Notes: generated by a model from the letters alone, not told the origin. A stretch of DNA of 64,000 nt from UBA6898 sp964463135 (GCA_964463135.1 CAYXBA010000015.1:27608-91607); one strand, 5' to 3'; numbered from the stretch's first letter, positions 51,295-60,565 are shown. Made by a program: numbers and translations.

Positions 51295-51759
51295 ATGACA
51301 GACCACCCCGAGACAGACGACGAGATAACAGATTCTGACATATGGTTACAGGAAGGCGAGGAAGAGGCCCGCGCCGCTTGCGGATGCCGGTTACTTGACG
51401 ATTTAACGGGCTATGGCGCGAGGCTGATTTATTGCAAATTGCACGCCGCCGCCCCTCAGTTACTGGAGACCTTGCAACAGGTTTTAGAAATGATACCGCA
51501 GACACCCGGCGCAGAAGAGACCCGAGCCCAGGCCCGGCAGCTTATCGAGAGCATTGAAACAATCACCCTTGCGGAATTGATCACGGGGAAAACTGATTAT
51601 ATCCGGGACCCCTCAAAATGTCCTTTTTGCGGGCACTGGCAGATAGAAGGCGAGGAAGTAGAGATCGAGGAAGGGAAAGCCCTGCAGGTTATGAGTTGCG
51701 CAGCTTGCGAGAAATCATGGCGGGATATCTATACCCTTGCAGATTTTCGGGAGGTATGA
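51295..51759 (+). CDS. Zinc-ribbon protein
   Basis: The start is ATG 51295 (MTDHPETDDEITDSDIWLQE). 154 residues. The helical middle (AAPQLLETLQQVLEMIPQTP) is followed by a zinc ribbon with CPFCGHW and CAACEKSW. Phage-type accessory protein; possibly regulatory. Confidence 0.6.
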   Translation: MTDHPETDDEITDSDIWLQEGEEEARAACGCRLLDDLTGYGARLIYCKLHAAAPQLLETLQQVLEMIPQTPGAEETRAQARQLIESIETITLAELITGKTDYIRDPSKCPFCGHWQIEGEEVEIEEGKALQVMSCAACEKSWRDIYTLADFREV

Positions 51760-51760
51760 C

Positions 51761-52006
51761 ATGACAAAAAAAGATGAAATCGAGAAGATCCTGAAAGAAC
51801 AATATTTCACCGAGCCCGACCAGAGGCTTATTTACGATGCAGGCACCGACGACTGGATAAAAAACAGTATGTCATCTGCCAGCTGGGGAGGGAATTTGGT
51901 ATTAAAGGATTTGCATGTTACCGTTTACTGCATGCAGTATTCTCCGCAGAGGAAAGGCGATAATCGTATAGTGATATGGACATTCCGGGAGGACCCCAGA
52001 CCATGA
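51761..52006 (+). CDS. Hypothetical protein
   Basis: The start is ATG 51761 (MTKKDEIEKILKEQYFTEPD) two bases after the upstream TGA, with GGAGG preceding. 81 residues. Overlaps the next start by four bases. Function unknown. Confidence 0.6.
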   Translation: MTKKDEIEKILKEQYFTEPDQRLIYDAGTDDWIKNSMSSASWGGNLVLKDLHVTVYCMQYSPQRKGDNRIVIWTFREDPRP

Positions 52007-52590
52007 CCGCGCCCGACCTCTCAAAAATCCAATACGCAGGTTTTACCGCATACTCAGACGCCATACTTTTTGACCCCTACGGCCACAACATAGTTTTTTT
52101 ATCGATGTTCGGCAATAAATCACACATCAAGGCGATATCCGGCGCGATATTCAGCAAGGCGGAATTACTGATCACAGCCCCGAGCACCAGCAACGCCCAG
52201 CATTACGGTATGGCCGCAGATTTAACATTTAACTCTATGATTATCAGAGCCGACGCCGCCAGGCAGCTGGACCATGTTATTTTTTACCCAACAGCAGCGA
52301 GCTATGGTTATATCGATCAATCAACCAGAGACATAATTTTTCTATTCAGGCCCGAGAGCGACCCCGCCGACCGCGCCCGCAGCCTATACCTGTATCTTGA
52401 TAAAGCGTTAAGCCTACCGATCCATCAGGCATGGACACAGGACCTGATAGCCGCCATGACAGAGGAAGGGCTAATCACGGACCTGCCAGGATACGGAGAT
52501 ATCCAAGGCCAAAAAATAACGCTATGGGCGGAGAAGATCACGGCCCTGATAACGGAAGGGATACAGAGCCGGAGATTTAAAGAGGCATAG
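52003..52590 (+). CDS. Hypothetical protein
   Basis: The start is ATG 52003, overlapping the upstream TGA; leader GGGAGGACCCCAGACC. 195 residues: MTAPDLSKIQYAGFTAYSDA, mixed alpha/beta with FLSMFGNKSHIKAISGAIFS. No family recognised. Confidence 0.55.
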   Translation: MTAPDLSKIQYAGFTAYSDAILFDPYGHNIVFLSMFGNKSHIKAISGAIFSKAELLITAPSTSNAQHYGMAADLTFNSMIIRADAARQLDHVIFYPTAASYGYIDQSTRDIIFLFRPESDPADRARSLYLYLDKALSLPIHQAWTQDLIAAMTEEGLITDLPGYGDIQGQKITLWAEKITALITEGIQSRRFKEA

Positions 52591-52655
52591 CCGCCGAGCG
52601 GTCCTTATTTTTACTCACATAAACCAGCCACCAATAACAGGCACAAAGGAGACCC

Positions 52656-52871
52656 ATGAAAGCAGAAAACGAAGCCCGCGCCGACAGAGCCGCCGCAGTC
52701 ATAAACGCATACCGGGAGATGCACCCGGACTATAGGGACCACCCCGAGGAACCGAATTATCAGGCAGTAACCGATTTACTGGCAGATATCCGGCACTACT
52801 GCCAGAAAAAAGATATCGAGTTTCAGAGCTGTATCAGGATATCAGAAATGCACTACCAGGAGGAAAAATAA
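52656..52871 (+). CDS. Hypothetical protein
   Basis: A 71-residue acidic protein starting MKAENEARADRAAAVINAYR after AAAGGAGACC. Helical with Tyr/His-rich end. Joins the next gene without gap. Function unknown. Confidence 0.6.
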   Translation: MKAENEARADRAAAVINAYREMHPDYRDHPEEPNYQAVTDLLADIRHYCQKKDIEFQSCIRISEMHYQEEK

Positions 52872-53156
52872 ATGAGCTCACATACACCGGGACCATGGTA
52901 TACAGCAAAAACAGGCAACCACCAAGGCCTAATTATCAGCGAACAAACAGGGGAAAATATAGCGGTTACATACGCAGCCGAAAACGCCCAGATCGTAGCA
53001 GCCGCCCCCGCCATGCTGGAGGCCCTGCAGGAGATTTTCGAGCATGCCTACGACGACGACACCGACACCGTAACGATCCTTGACGACTTCGACGGCATGC
53101 GAGAAATTGCACGGCAGGCAATCGAGAAGGCCACCGGCCAGGAGATACCGCTATGA
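52872..53156 (+). CDS. Conserved small phage protein
   Basis: A 94-residue protein starting MSSHTPGPWYTAKTGNHQGL, with NAQIVAAAPAMLEALQEIFE. This H-T-P-G-P-W plus A-A-A-P pattern is common among small phage early proteins of unknown function. ATGA-type overlap with the next gene. Confidence 0.75.
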   Translation: MSSHTPGPWYTAKTGNHQGLIISEQTGENIAVTYAAENAQIVAAAPAMLEALQEIFEHAYDDDTDTVTILDDFDGMREIARQAIEKATGQEIPL

Positions 53157-53323
53157 CCCACGCCCTGAAATTTATCTCCGAGGAAGAGGCAGAGTGCAGC
53201 TGCGGAAAATGGCATATGCTGACCGTAGCATATACAGACATCAACGGCAAGGGACCCGCCCACAGGATAAAACAGGAGCACCGCAAACACCTGAAATATA
53301 CGAAGCAGGAGGCCACCCCATGA
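53153..53323 (+). CDS. 56-residue hypothetical protein
   Basis: ATG 53153 overlaps the upstream TGA (ATGA); MTHALKFISEEEAECSCGKW with a C-x-C pair and a basic end (HRIKQEHRKHLKYTKQ). Its TGA overlaps the methyltransferase ATG. Possibly zinc-binding. Function unknown. Confidence 0.6.
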   Translation: MTHALKFISEEEAECSCGKWHMLTVAYTDINGKGPAHRIKQEHRKHLKYTKQEATP

Positions 53324-54408
53324 GACCCGCAGGCCAAGCAAAGGCAGGATTTTACCCGACACCCGCAACAGTCATGCAACGTATCGCCGCGCATATCGCG
53401 CCCACAGACCCCGCAGGGATCACCCGCGCCATAGACCCGTGTGCAGGGGAAGGCGCAGCAATGAGGCAGCTGCAGGACATGATCCGAGGTATGACGACCT
53501 ACGGCATAGAACTTGACAGCGACCGCGCAGCGGAAGCCCGGCAGCAGCTCGATAACGTAATCACCGGCGACTATTTCACCGCCAGGACCAAGGCCGACGC
53601 CTACAGCCTGTTATTTTTAAACCCGCCTTATGATTTCTCGGGCGACGACGACCGCAGACTTGAGCATAAATTTTTGATCACCAAGACCCCGGACCTCTTG
53701 ACTACGGGAGGCCTACTCGTTCTGGTTATCCCACAGGTCCGGCTGATCAAACAGACCTGCAGGCACCTTGCAGCATATTATGAAAACATCAGGGTTTATA
53801 AATTTCAGGAGCCGGAATACCAGGCCTTTAATCAGATCGTGATTTTCGGGACCCGGAAGCTGGACAACACACCGAACCCCCGCGCTCAAGAGGAACTGGA
53901 GCACGTTTCAACAGCCTTTAATATGCTGGACCCCGCGCAGCCCTCATTATTGCCCGAACTACCGCGCCCGGACGCCCCAGTCTATGTCCTGCCAAGTACA
54001 CCGCAGGACCAGCCATTTTATTTTATCGGCGAGCACGTCGACCCCGAGGAAGCATATAGAATTATTCAGGTCAAAGGCATATGGGCAGATACCCGGAAAC
54101 TTGATGAGATATTCGCACCGAAAGAGGCCCCGACGATCCGGCCCCTGATGCCACTGAAAAAAGGGCACCTTGCCCTGCTAATCGCATCAGGTTTTATTAA
54201 TAATCAGATATTAGACGACAACCAGGGCACGAGGTTGATCATTAAAGGCCGGTCATTCAAAGCCAGCCACACCGAACGCAACACGAAGACCGAGCAGACC
54301 GACGACGGCAAGGAAAAAGAGGTTACAGAGATAACCGAGAAAGAGAAATTCAATACCGTGATTTCAGCGTTTAACCTGAATACAGGGCAGTTTATGGCGA
54401 TCAAGTGA
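53320..54408 (+). CDS. DUF6094-like DNA methyltransferase
   Basis: The start is ATG 53320 (MRPAGQAKAGFYPTPATVMQ), overlapping the upstream TGA; 362 residues. AIDPCAGEGAAMRQL is motif I, TYGIELDSDRAAEARQQLDN follows, and LLFLNPPYDFSGDD is the catalytic N-P-P-Y of adenine or cytosine-N4 methylases. It is immediately before the large helicase, the common DUF6094-helicase pairing of mobile elements. May methylate DNA as part of replication or defence evasion. Confidence 0.8.
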   Translation: MRPAGQAKAGFYPTPATVMQRIAAHIAPTDPAGITRAIDPCAGEGAAMRQLQDMIRGMTTYGIELDSDRAAEARQQLDNVITGDYFTARTKADAYSLLFLNPPYDFSGDDDRRLEHKFLITKTPDLLTTGGLLVLVIPQVRLIKQTCRHLAAYYENIRVYKFQEPEYQAFNQIVIFGTRKLDNTPNPRAQEELEHVSTAFNMLDPAQPSLLPELPRPDAPVYVLPSTPQDQPFYFIGEHVDPEEAYRIIQVKGIWADTRKLDEIFAPKEAPTIRPLMPLKKGHLALLIASGFINNQILDDNQGTRLIIKGRSFKASHTERNTKTEQTDDGKEKEVTEITEKEKFNTVISAFNLNTGQFMAIK

Positions 54409-54443
54409 CAGCCCCACCCAGGGCAGAAAGGCAGGATAATACT

Positions 54444-57182
54444 ATGGCAAAATTTCACACCATCACCAACCCCATAATAACCGCGATCCTTGACGAGATG
54501 ATAAAGAACGACGAAGACGCCCGGAAGATTAACGCATACCCCGAGGACGAACGCCCCATTTTTATGCCGTTTCACATCGACACCCAGGGATACAGCAAGA
54601 GACATTACGCCTATAGATTCGCATTTTCGCACTACTACAAACAAAACGGCGATATGGTCCCGGACCCGGATATGGTGGTTTTTTATTGGCCAGCAACTGG
54701 AGGATTAGCAGCAACCACATTCCAGGATTATCGGAGCTATCAGGACGTATTAGACCACAGCATCACCGGAGGCATTGCCGACCCCGAGACACAGCGGGAG
54801 CTTACTGAATTCCTTGAAATATGGCTTAACAACGTAGTAGAGCAGCAGAATTTGAGGAAAGGAGGATCACCCGAGCCCATGCCGACCACCACACTTGACG
54901 ATACCACGACAACCCGGCACATTACCGAGGGCACGCGCACAGCTACCACGCTTTCCCTTGCTGACTTCATAGAGAAATTCAAGGACCCAATAGCCGAGAA
55001 CATACACCGCCGCTTTACGCCTGTTTATGATATAACCAGCGACATGAGCGCCGAGGATGCCGCAATTGCACAGCTGCAGACCCGCAGCCAGGAGTTAGGG
55101 AAGCCCCTCTTTACCGCTCAGGAGCATATAGCGAAGGCCGCAAAAACGCTTCTGGCAGACAAGGGAGGTAAATGCCTTTTTGTTATCGGCGAGATGGGCT
55201 CAGGCAAAAGCTCGATCAGCAACGCCATAGCCCATATCATGGGCGCGACAGCAACCACAAACCTGATAGTATGCCCGCCGCATCTTACGCAGAAATGGGA
55301 ACGGGAGATCCGCGAGACCTTCCCAAAGAGTACCCGGCTACAGGTTTTTCAAATTAGATCGATCCGGGACTTTGAAGCCGCGAAGACTGAGGCCACGCTT
55401 TACGATAAAACATTTTTTATCCTATCCCGTGAGAAATCAAAACTGTCTTATTACTGGAAACCTGATTATATCACGAAGACGAAACCCGTAACAGTGGAGG
55501 CCACAAGGGAAGACGGCGACGGCAATATTGTGAAATATAAAACCGTAGAATATCATAAACTCGCACATTGCCCGGTATGTCATACCATGATTATTGACCC
55601 CAGGACCGGGACCGTGCAGGAGGCAAAGCAGCTTGCAGCCCGGCGCCAGTTCTGCCAGCATGAATATACAGAAACCGTGCAGGCCCCTGATAATTCATTC
55701 GAGGAAGTGACCCGGAAATGTGGGACCCCATTTTTTACAGCGGACCGGGAAGGACCGCGCCGGTACGCACTGGCTGATTATATCGCAAAGCGGAACAAGA
55801 ACTATTTTGATTTACTGATCATCGACGAGGTGCATGAAGGGAAGGCGAAAGGAAGCGCAAATGGTCAAGCATATGGCACCCTTGCGGGAGCATGCAGGAA
55901 AACCATATCCCTGACCGGTACTATATTCGGAGGCAAATCATCATCGCTGTTTTATCTGCTATACCGTTTCAGTGCAGGCTTTAAAAAACAGTACAAATAC
56001 ACAGAAGAGCATGAATTTGTAAAGAAATACGGGATACAGTGGACCATCAACAAGGAAACTGAGATACAGAGCGACGGCAGGAGCAGCCGCAGGAAAACCA
56101 GCCCCGCCCGTATCGAAGAGAAGCCCGGCATATCGCCTGAAATTATTTTACATCTGATCGATAAAGCCGTTTTTATTAATCTGCAGGATATCGACAACGC
56201 TTTACCAAGCTACACCGAGACCCCGATTGAATGCCGGATGCTGCCGGCACAGGGCATGCAGTATGCACTACTTGAAAAGCAGATGAAAGCCGACCTTGCA
56301 AAGGCACTTGCCAAGAACGACAAGCGCATGCTGTCAAAGTATCTGCAGGTAACATTGACCTACCCGGACCTACCCGAGGACCCCGAAACAACGTACCCTA
56401 AGGAGCAGAGCCTTATAGATACAGTGAAGGCCGAACGCAGCCAGGGCCGCAGGGTCCTTGTTTATGCTACACATACGGATCAGCGCGATATCACCCCCAG
56501 ACTCCGGCAGGTTTTGGAAAGGGAAGGGCTTACCGTTGCAGTTATGAAGGCCACAGTAAAGGCAGAGAAACGCGAGGCATGGATTCGCGCAGCCGTTGCC
56601 GAGGGTATCGATTGCCTGATATGCAACCCCGCGCTTGTCAAGACCGGTCTGGACCTAATTGATTTTCCGACCATCTATTACTATGAAATCGACTTCAATA
56701 TCTACACCATGAGGCAGAGCAGCCGCAGGAGCTGGAGGATAGGGCAGACTCAGCCGGTACGGGTTTATTTTGCCTGCTATGCCAAGACCATGCAGCAGAG
56801 AGCCCTAACCCTTGTAGCGAAGAAGCTAAAGGCAGCGGAGATGATTGACGGAGAGCTTACAGACGACGGGCTCAGTGGATATAAAGATGAGGGCTCATTA
56901 CTGGTAGACCTTGCCAAGAGCATGCTTGACGATATCAAGACCGATAACAACACCCTTGAGGGCTTATTCCAGGGCAAGGCAGCGCAGGCCCAGGACATGA
57001 CCGGATTTATTGGATACGACGCCCCCCGGAAGGTGATACCATCACCACAGACCCCAAGCCCAAGGCCACAGCCAGCAAATGATTTATGGATGACCATGTA
57101 CGCCGAGAAGATCGCAGCGAAGGCACCGAAACGCGCAGTAAGGGCAGCAGCCCCAGCAGAACCAACGCTCAGTTTGTTTTAA
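54444..57182 (+). CDS. Large SNF2-like helicase with zinc finger and clamp motif
   Basis: The start is ATG 54444 (MAKFHTITNPIITAILDEMI) behind a weak GGCAGGATAA; 912 residues. Walker A IGEMGSGKSS near residue 250, LIIDEVHEGKAKG (D-E-V-H), SLTGTIFGGKSS (motif III). A zinc module CPVCHTMI ... CGTPFF lies between. The second RecA domain has VLVYATHTDQRD and RQSSRRSWRIGQTQ, as in SNF2/RapA enzymes. Ends PTLSLF, a clamp-type motif shared with the polyvalent protein. Possibly a replication-linked remodeller. Confidence 0.85.
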   Translation: MAKFHTITNPIITAILDEMIKNDEDARKINAYPEDERPIFMPFHIDTQGYSKRHYAYRFAFSHYYKQNGDMVPDPDMVVFYWPATGGLAATTFQDYRSYQDVLDHSITGGIADPETQRELTEFLEIWLNNVVEQQNLRKGGSPEPMPTTTLDDTTTTRHITEGTRTATTLSLADFIEKFKDPIAENIHRRFTPVYDITSDMSAEDAAIAQLQTRSQELGKPLFTAQEHIAKAAKTLLADKGGKCLFVIGEMGSGKSSISNAIAHIMGATATTNLIVCPPHLTQKWEREIRETFPKSTRLQVFQIRSIRDFEAAKTEATLYDKTFFILSREKSKLSYYWKPDYITKTKPVTVEATREDGDGNIVKYKTVEYHKLAHCPVCHTMIIDPRTGTVQEAKQLAARRQFCQHEYTETVQAPDNSFEEVTRKCGTPFFTADREGPRRYALADYIAKRNKNYFDLLIIDEVHEGKAKGSANGQAYGTLAGACRKTISLTGTIFGGKSSSLFYLLYRFSAGFKKQYKYTEEHEFVKKYGIQWTINKETEIQSDGRSSRRKTSPARIEEKPGISPEIILHLIDKAVFINLQDIDNALPSYTETPIECRMLPAQGMQYALLEKQMKADLAKALAKNDKRMLSKYLQVTLTYPDLPEDPETTYPKEQSLIDTVKAERSQGRRVLVYATHTDQRDITPRLRQVLEREGLTVAVMKATVKAEKREAWIRAAVAEGIDCLICNPALVKTGLDLIDFPTIYYYEIDFNIYTMRQSSRRSWRIGQTQPVRVYFACYAKTMQQRALTLVAKKLKAAEMIDGELTDDGLSGYKDEGSLLVDLAKSMLDDIKTDNNTLEGLFQGKAAQAQDMTGFIGYDAPRKVIPSPQTPSPRPQPANDLWMTMYAEKIAAKAPKRAVRAAAPAEPTLSLF

Positions 57183-57206
57183 TATATAAACCAGCAAGCA
57201 CTAATA

Positions 57207-57236
57207 GGCAGGGGAACGGGAGACCGAACCCCTGCC
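57207..57236 (+). other. Intercistronic hairpin after the helicase gene
   Basis: GGCAGGGG (57207-57214) and CCCCTGCC (57229-57236) form an 8-bp stem with a 14-nt loop, without a U-run. May stabilise or partly terminate the message between the helicase and the following genes. Confidence 0.5.
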
Positions 57237-57251
57237 AGAAGGAGACAGACC

Positions 57252-57845
57252 ATGAAAGATGTACTTGACGCATTAAGCACGATAACCCGCAAAGAATTAT
57301 ATCACCGCCAGGAGTGCCCAGTTAATAGCTGGATTTTCGGGCAGTATCAGGAATTTATGAAATCAGGGAAATATCCCTACCTTAAAGACGTTGCCGACTT
57401 TATCAAGGCCCAGCTACCGCCACTCGATGCCACGCAGACACAGAACCTTGACAGCCAGGTTTATTATGCATCCCGCAGATACCGCGACGAGCAGGAGCAG
57501 ACCCGGATTGCTGCCATGATAGCCCAGGGCTGGAGACGGTTTAACGCCGACACCGTACCGGAAGCGCTCAGATTCGGAGTGAAGAAAATCATTCTATCCC
57601 GGAAGCAGGACGGAGCTTTCGGCGAGAGTATCAAGGAATCTACCTATAAACCGTTCAGGACCGAAGACGGCAGGTTATTCCTGCTACCCCCGCACGCCAA
57701 GACCAGAGGATGCCCGGCAGAACAATTTTGCGGCAGCTACCAGGGCGTAACCCTGTTTAAGTATATCGACGAGCCCAAGCCCACACCGAAGCGCAGGAAG
57801 GCGGTAAGCACGGAGCCTGCATTATTTGCGGAGGCCGCCGCATGA
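57252..57845 (+). CDS. Hypothetical protein
   Basis: A 197-residue protein: MKDVLDALSTITRKELYHRQ, with a helical middle and a basic C-terminus ending ALFAEAAA. Leader AAGGAGACAGACC. ATGA overlap with the next gene. Function unknown. Confidence 0.6.
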   Translation: MKDVLDALSTITRKELYHRQECPVNSWIFGQYQEFMKSGKYPYLKDVADFIKAQLPPLDATQTQNLDSQVYYASRRYRDEQEQTRIAAMIAQGWRRFNADTVPEALRFGVKKIILSRKQDGAFGESIKESTYKPFRTEDGRLFLLPPHAKTRGCPAEQFCGSYQGVTLFKYIDEPKPTPKRRKAVSTEPALFAEAAA

Positions 57846-58099
57846 CCCGGCCAGGATACCGCACATACTACCGCGCCAGACTCGCATATGTCAGGAATAT
57901 TTTACTGACCCAGCACCATGAGAAGATTTACCATAACCCGGCACTGGCAGACGCATTAACCGGATTCGATTCTGAATGCATAGTTATGGATTTACTGGGG
58001 CGCGCAAAAGCGAACGATCCCCCCGGATTCCTTGAGGCGCTCAAGAACACCGGGCTCCTGCAGCACTGGGAACAATACATAAACACAAAGACCTGTTAG
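57842..58099 (+). CDS. Hypothetical protein
   Basis: An 85-residue protein starting MTRPGYRTYYRARLAYVRNI. ATGA overlap with the previous gene. Helical, with GFDSECIVMDLLGRA. Function unknown. Confidence 0.6.
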   Translation: MTRPGYRTYYRARLAYVRNILLTQHHEKIYHNPALADALTGFDSECIVMDLLGRAKANDPPGFLEALKNTGLLQHWEQYINTKTC

Positions 58100-58105
58100 G
58101 AGGTA

Positions 58106-58396
58106 ATTGAAAATGAAATAAGCACCATCAAGGATATTTTCGACAAGATCCCCCCGGATCGCGTCGACATCTGCCTGAAAGAACTGTCGCTATTGATTCA
58201 GCAGGCTCAGATGCTGAGGGATACCCTGTCTGTCGTGGAAGCGGAGACGACGGGACTGCCACCGCAGATTCAGACGCTGTTTCCAGATATCGTGGTATGG
58301 CACGACGATGATGAGGGCAGTATTACCACCAACATTTCATTTAACGGCGAACCCCTGATGTCCGTTAAATCCATCATACCAGGAGGGAACCCATGA
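58106..58396 (+). pseudogene. Hypothetical protein with a disrupted start
   Basis: Preceded by GACCTGTTAGGAGGTAATTGAAA and ATG 58113, but that ATG reads ATG AAA TAA. The neighbouring frame (open 58106-58396) encodes NEISTIKDIFDKIPPDRVDI, then LPPQIQTLFPDIVVWHDDDE, clearly coding. The leader is a copy of the family found at 49.9, 51.1 and 51.3 kb. A small deletion just after the start would explain this. Translation might use TTG 58193. Function unknown. Confidence 0.65.
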
Positions 58397-58472
58397 AAGC
58401 AGAACACCGGCATATATCGACAATGAGAATACCTGTTAGCGGGATTTTAAAAAATTACAAAAGGAGCTATAC

Positions 58473-59365
58473 ATGAAAATAACAAGCACGTGGTTAAAGG
58501 AAAAGAAGGCATGCACGGAAGGCAGGAAATGGTTTAAAGATAATTTTGGAGACGAGGGAGAATATCAGGCGATTCTCGATGCACTGGCAGAGGAAAACAA
58601 AGCTGAATGGGCGCAATGGCTACTAGATAATGCAGGCCGTACCGATACAGTTCTTGAAATTTCCGGCAATGCCGAATACTCAAAAAGTTTATTTTTTGCT
58701 GGCTTTATCAGGGTTGTCGGTTCGCTCAAGGTTGCATTCCATTTAAAGGCAGGCTCAGGCATCGAGGCAGGCTCAGGCATCAAGGCAGGCTCAGGCATCA
58801 AGGCAGGCTCAGGCATCAAGGCAGGCTCAGGCATCGAGGCAGGCTGGGGCATCAAGGCAGGCTCAGGCATCAAGGCAGGCTCAGGCATCAAGGCAGGCTC
58901 AGGCATCAAGGCAGGCTCAGNNNNNNNNNNNNNNNNNNNNNNNNNNNNNNNNNNNNNNNNNNNNNNNNNNNNNNNNNNNNNNNNNNNNNNNNNNNNNNNN
59001 NNNNNNNNNNNNNNNNNNNNTCAGGCATCAAGGCAGGCTCAGGCATCAAGGCAGGCTCAGGCATCAAGGCAGGCTGGGGCATCGAGGCAGGCGAAGGCAT
59101 CAAGGCAGGCTCAGGCATCAAGGCAGGCTCAGGCATCAAGGCAGGCTGGGGCATCGAGGCAGGCGAAGGCATCAAGGCAGGCTCAGGCATCAAGGCAGGC
59201 TGGGGCATCGAGGCAGGCTGGGGCATCGAGGCAGGCTCAGATTATGGCATTTACGCCGGATTGTCACTAAGGATATCGGTCAAACATCAATATGCAGTTA
59301 TCATTGCAAAAACACCGCCAGCCAATGTTTTTTGTGGGACATACCAGAAGCCAAGGGAGAAATGA
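58473..59365 (+). CDS. Hexapeptide-repeat protein with assembly gap
   Basis: N-terminal domain (MKITSTWLKEKKACTEGRKW) leads into many copies of the hexad G-S-G-I-K-A (also W, E variants), each from the 18-bp unit GGCTCAGGCATCAAGGCA. After the N-run the same repeats resume, then a C-terminal domain GSDYGIYAGLSLRISVKHQY ends at TGA 59365. In frame only if the gap length is 2 mod 3, which fits collapse of an 18-bp repeat. Probably a beta-solenoid. Function unknown. Confidence 0.75.
58748..59240 (+). repeat. 18-bp tandem repeat array (contains 100-N gap)
   Basis: Unit GGCTCAGGCATCAAGGCA repeated many times with TGG and GAA variants at the serine codon. The array encodes the hexapeptide repeats. 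Copy number is unknown because of the gap. Confidence 0.9.
58921..59020. other. Assembly gap (100 N)
   Basis: Exactly 100 N inside the repeat array, a conventional placeholder for unknown length. Confidence 0.95.
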
Positions 59366-59366
59366 C

Positions 59367-59744
59367 ATGAAAGAATTTCTCATAACACTTATCAATCATC
59401 GCCGTATTATCCGGGACCAGGAAAAGACCATTAACACTCTGACCACCGCAGAATTACTGGAGACACATATCACCGAGACAGCTGCAGAATTCAGCTTGAG
59501 CCATCCGTTGTTTCGGTTATATACGGACGGACTTGTCAAGATTTTCAAAGACAACGGCGGAGATAATTATCTATCAATTCTGATGACCGAAAAGTCTATA
59601 GGTGAACAGTTCGAGATGGTGATCCAGAGAACAAAAGGAAAGACTCCGGCCCAGAGAGTCGATGAACTTAAAGCGGAACTGGAGGCTTGCCGGGCCGCGC
59701 TTAGAATGGCTGAAAAACTATTGGAGGTGTCTCGTGAACCTTAA
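59367..59744 (+). CDS. Hypothetical protein
   Basis: The start is ATG 59367 (MKEFLITLINHRRIIRDQEK), two bases after the repeat protein stop. 125 residues, helical, ends KLLEVSREP. Overlaps the next GTG start. Function unknown. Confidence 0.6.
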   Translation: MKEFLITLINHRRIIRDQEKTINTLTTAELLETHITETAAEFSLSHPLFRLYTDGLVKIFKDNGGDNYLSILMTEKSIGEQFEMVIQRTKGKTPAQRVDELKAELEACRAALRMAEKLLEVSREP

Positions 59745-60003
59745 AGCAAAAATGGCTGAGGCCCGGGAGCTCGTCCGGGACCTCTTGGGGCCACGCTATT
59801 TAACCGAAACAGCACCGTACCGGGACCTGATCGAGAAGATGCAGCATGACCGGCCCCCCACGGAGGCAGCCCTTGATATTGTAGAAGTTGCATGCACTCT
59901 CGGGGAAAGCAATAGCTTGATAGGCAGCCTTGGGGTATCCATGGTCCTGGCCGCATGCCTGGACCTGATCGAAGAAAAACAGGGCACGGTATGTCAGGCA
60001 TAA
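59734..60003 (+). CDS. Hypothetical protein
   Basis: Starts at GTG 59734 behind GGAGGTG; 89 residues. NLKAKMAEARELVRDLLGPR, then ACTLGESNSLIGSLGVSMVL. Function unknown. Confidence 0.6.
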   Translation: MNLKAKMAEARELVRDLLGPRYLTETAPYRDLIEKMQHDRPPTEAALDIVEVACTLGESNSLIGSLGVSMVLAACLDLIEEKQGTVCQA

Positions 60004-60007
60004 ACAG

Positions 60008-60021
60008 ACCTATCAACAGGT
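60008..60021 (+). other. ACCTATcAACAGGT palindrome-like element
   Basis: One mismatch copy of the 14-bp palindrome; TTTGAATTTT follows. Located in the leader of the next gene. Confidence 0.45.
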
Positions 60022-60057
60022 ATTTGAATTTTATAAACCATCTATAGGAGGTCAACC

Positions 60058-60378
60058 ATGACAACAGCACACAGAGACGAAGCCAGATATCGCAAACTCA
60101 GCACACCGCAGACCCGCGATGATGCCAACAAGAATATTAACGGGTTTTTCGCAGAACTCGGCAAGATCAGGGAGCAGTTCGGTATCCCCGAGGTTGCCGT
60201 TATCGTAGGCGTCAATGTCGATTACGGAAACGGCAAAGAAGGCATGGCTATGGCGCACGCAGCGTTTGGTGACAACATGAGAACGGAAGGGCTTATGGCT
60301 TACGGTCTCGGAGAGGCCAGGGCAGAGCACCGGGAGTTTATCAATAGACTCGCCGCGGGGAGGAAGAGAGATGCTTAG
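60058..60378 (+). CDS. Hypothetical protein
   Basis: A 106-residue protein starting MTTAHRDEARYRKLSTPQTR after AGGAGGT. IPEVAVIVGVNVDYGNGKEG suggests a small alpha/beta fold. Overlaps the next start. Function unknown. Confidence 0.6.
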   Translation: MTTAHRDEARYRKLSTPQTRDDANKNINGFFAELGKIREQFGIPEVAVIVGVNVDYGNGKEGMAMAHAAFGDNMRTEGLMAYGLGEARAEHREFINRLAAGRKRDA

Positions 60379-60565
60379 GGTGGCGTTATGGGCACTATGC
60401 GGGATGACCGTCATACCGCCCCGTACTCAGATCACAGGGGAAGCCCACACCAGCGACGAATGCGACGGCTGCGAATACAAAGCCATGGAACACCACGGCG
60501 GGTACTGCTATATGTTTCGGGAGAAGCCTACTGAGACCTGCATGTGCGGACAATACAAAAAATAG
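60371..60565 (+). CDS. Cys-rich small protein
   Basis: A 64-residue protein with CDGCEYKAMEHHGGYCYMF and TCMCGQYKK, probably zinc-binding. ATG overlaps the upstream stop region. Function unknown. Confidence 0.55.
   Translation: MLRVALWALCGMTVIPPRTQITGEAHTSDECDGCEYKAMEHHGGYCYMFREKPTETCMCGQYKK

Noticed and set aside
57207..57236. Intrinsic terminator after the helicase
   Set aside because: Stem present but no U-run, and the genes continue without a new promoter.
58393..58476. 27-residue ORF between two early genes
   Set aside because: Spans the next gene's ribosome site and has no features beyond an ATG; only a weak GGAGG at the start.
58748..59240. CRISPR array
   Set aside because: Repeats are contiguous 18-bp coding units without spacers.
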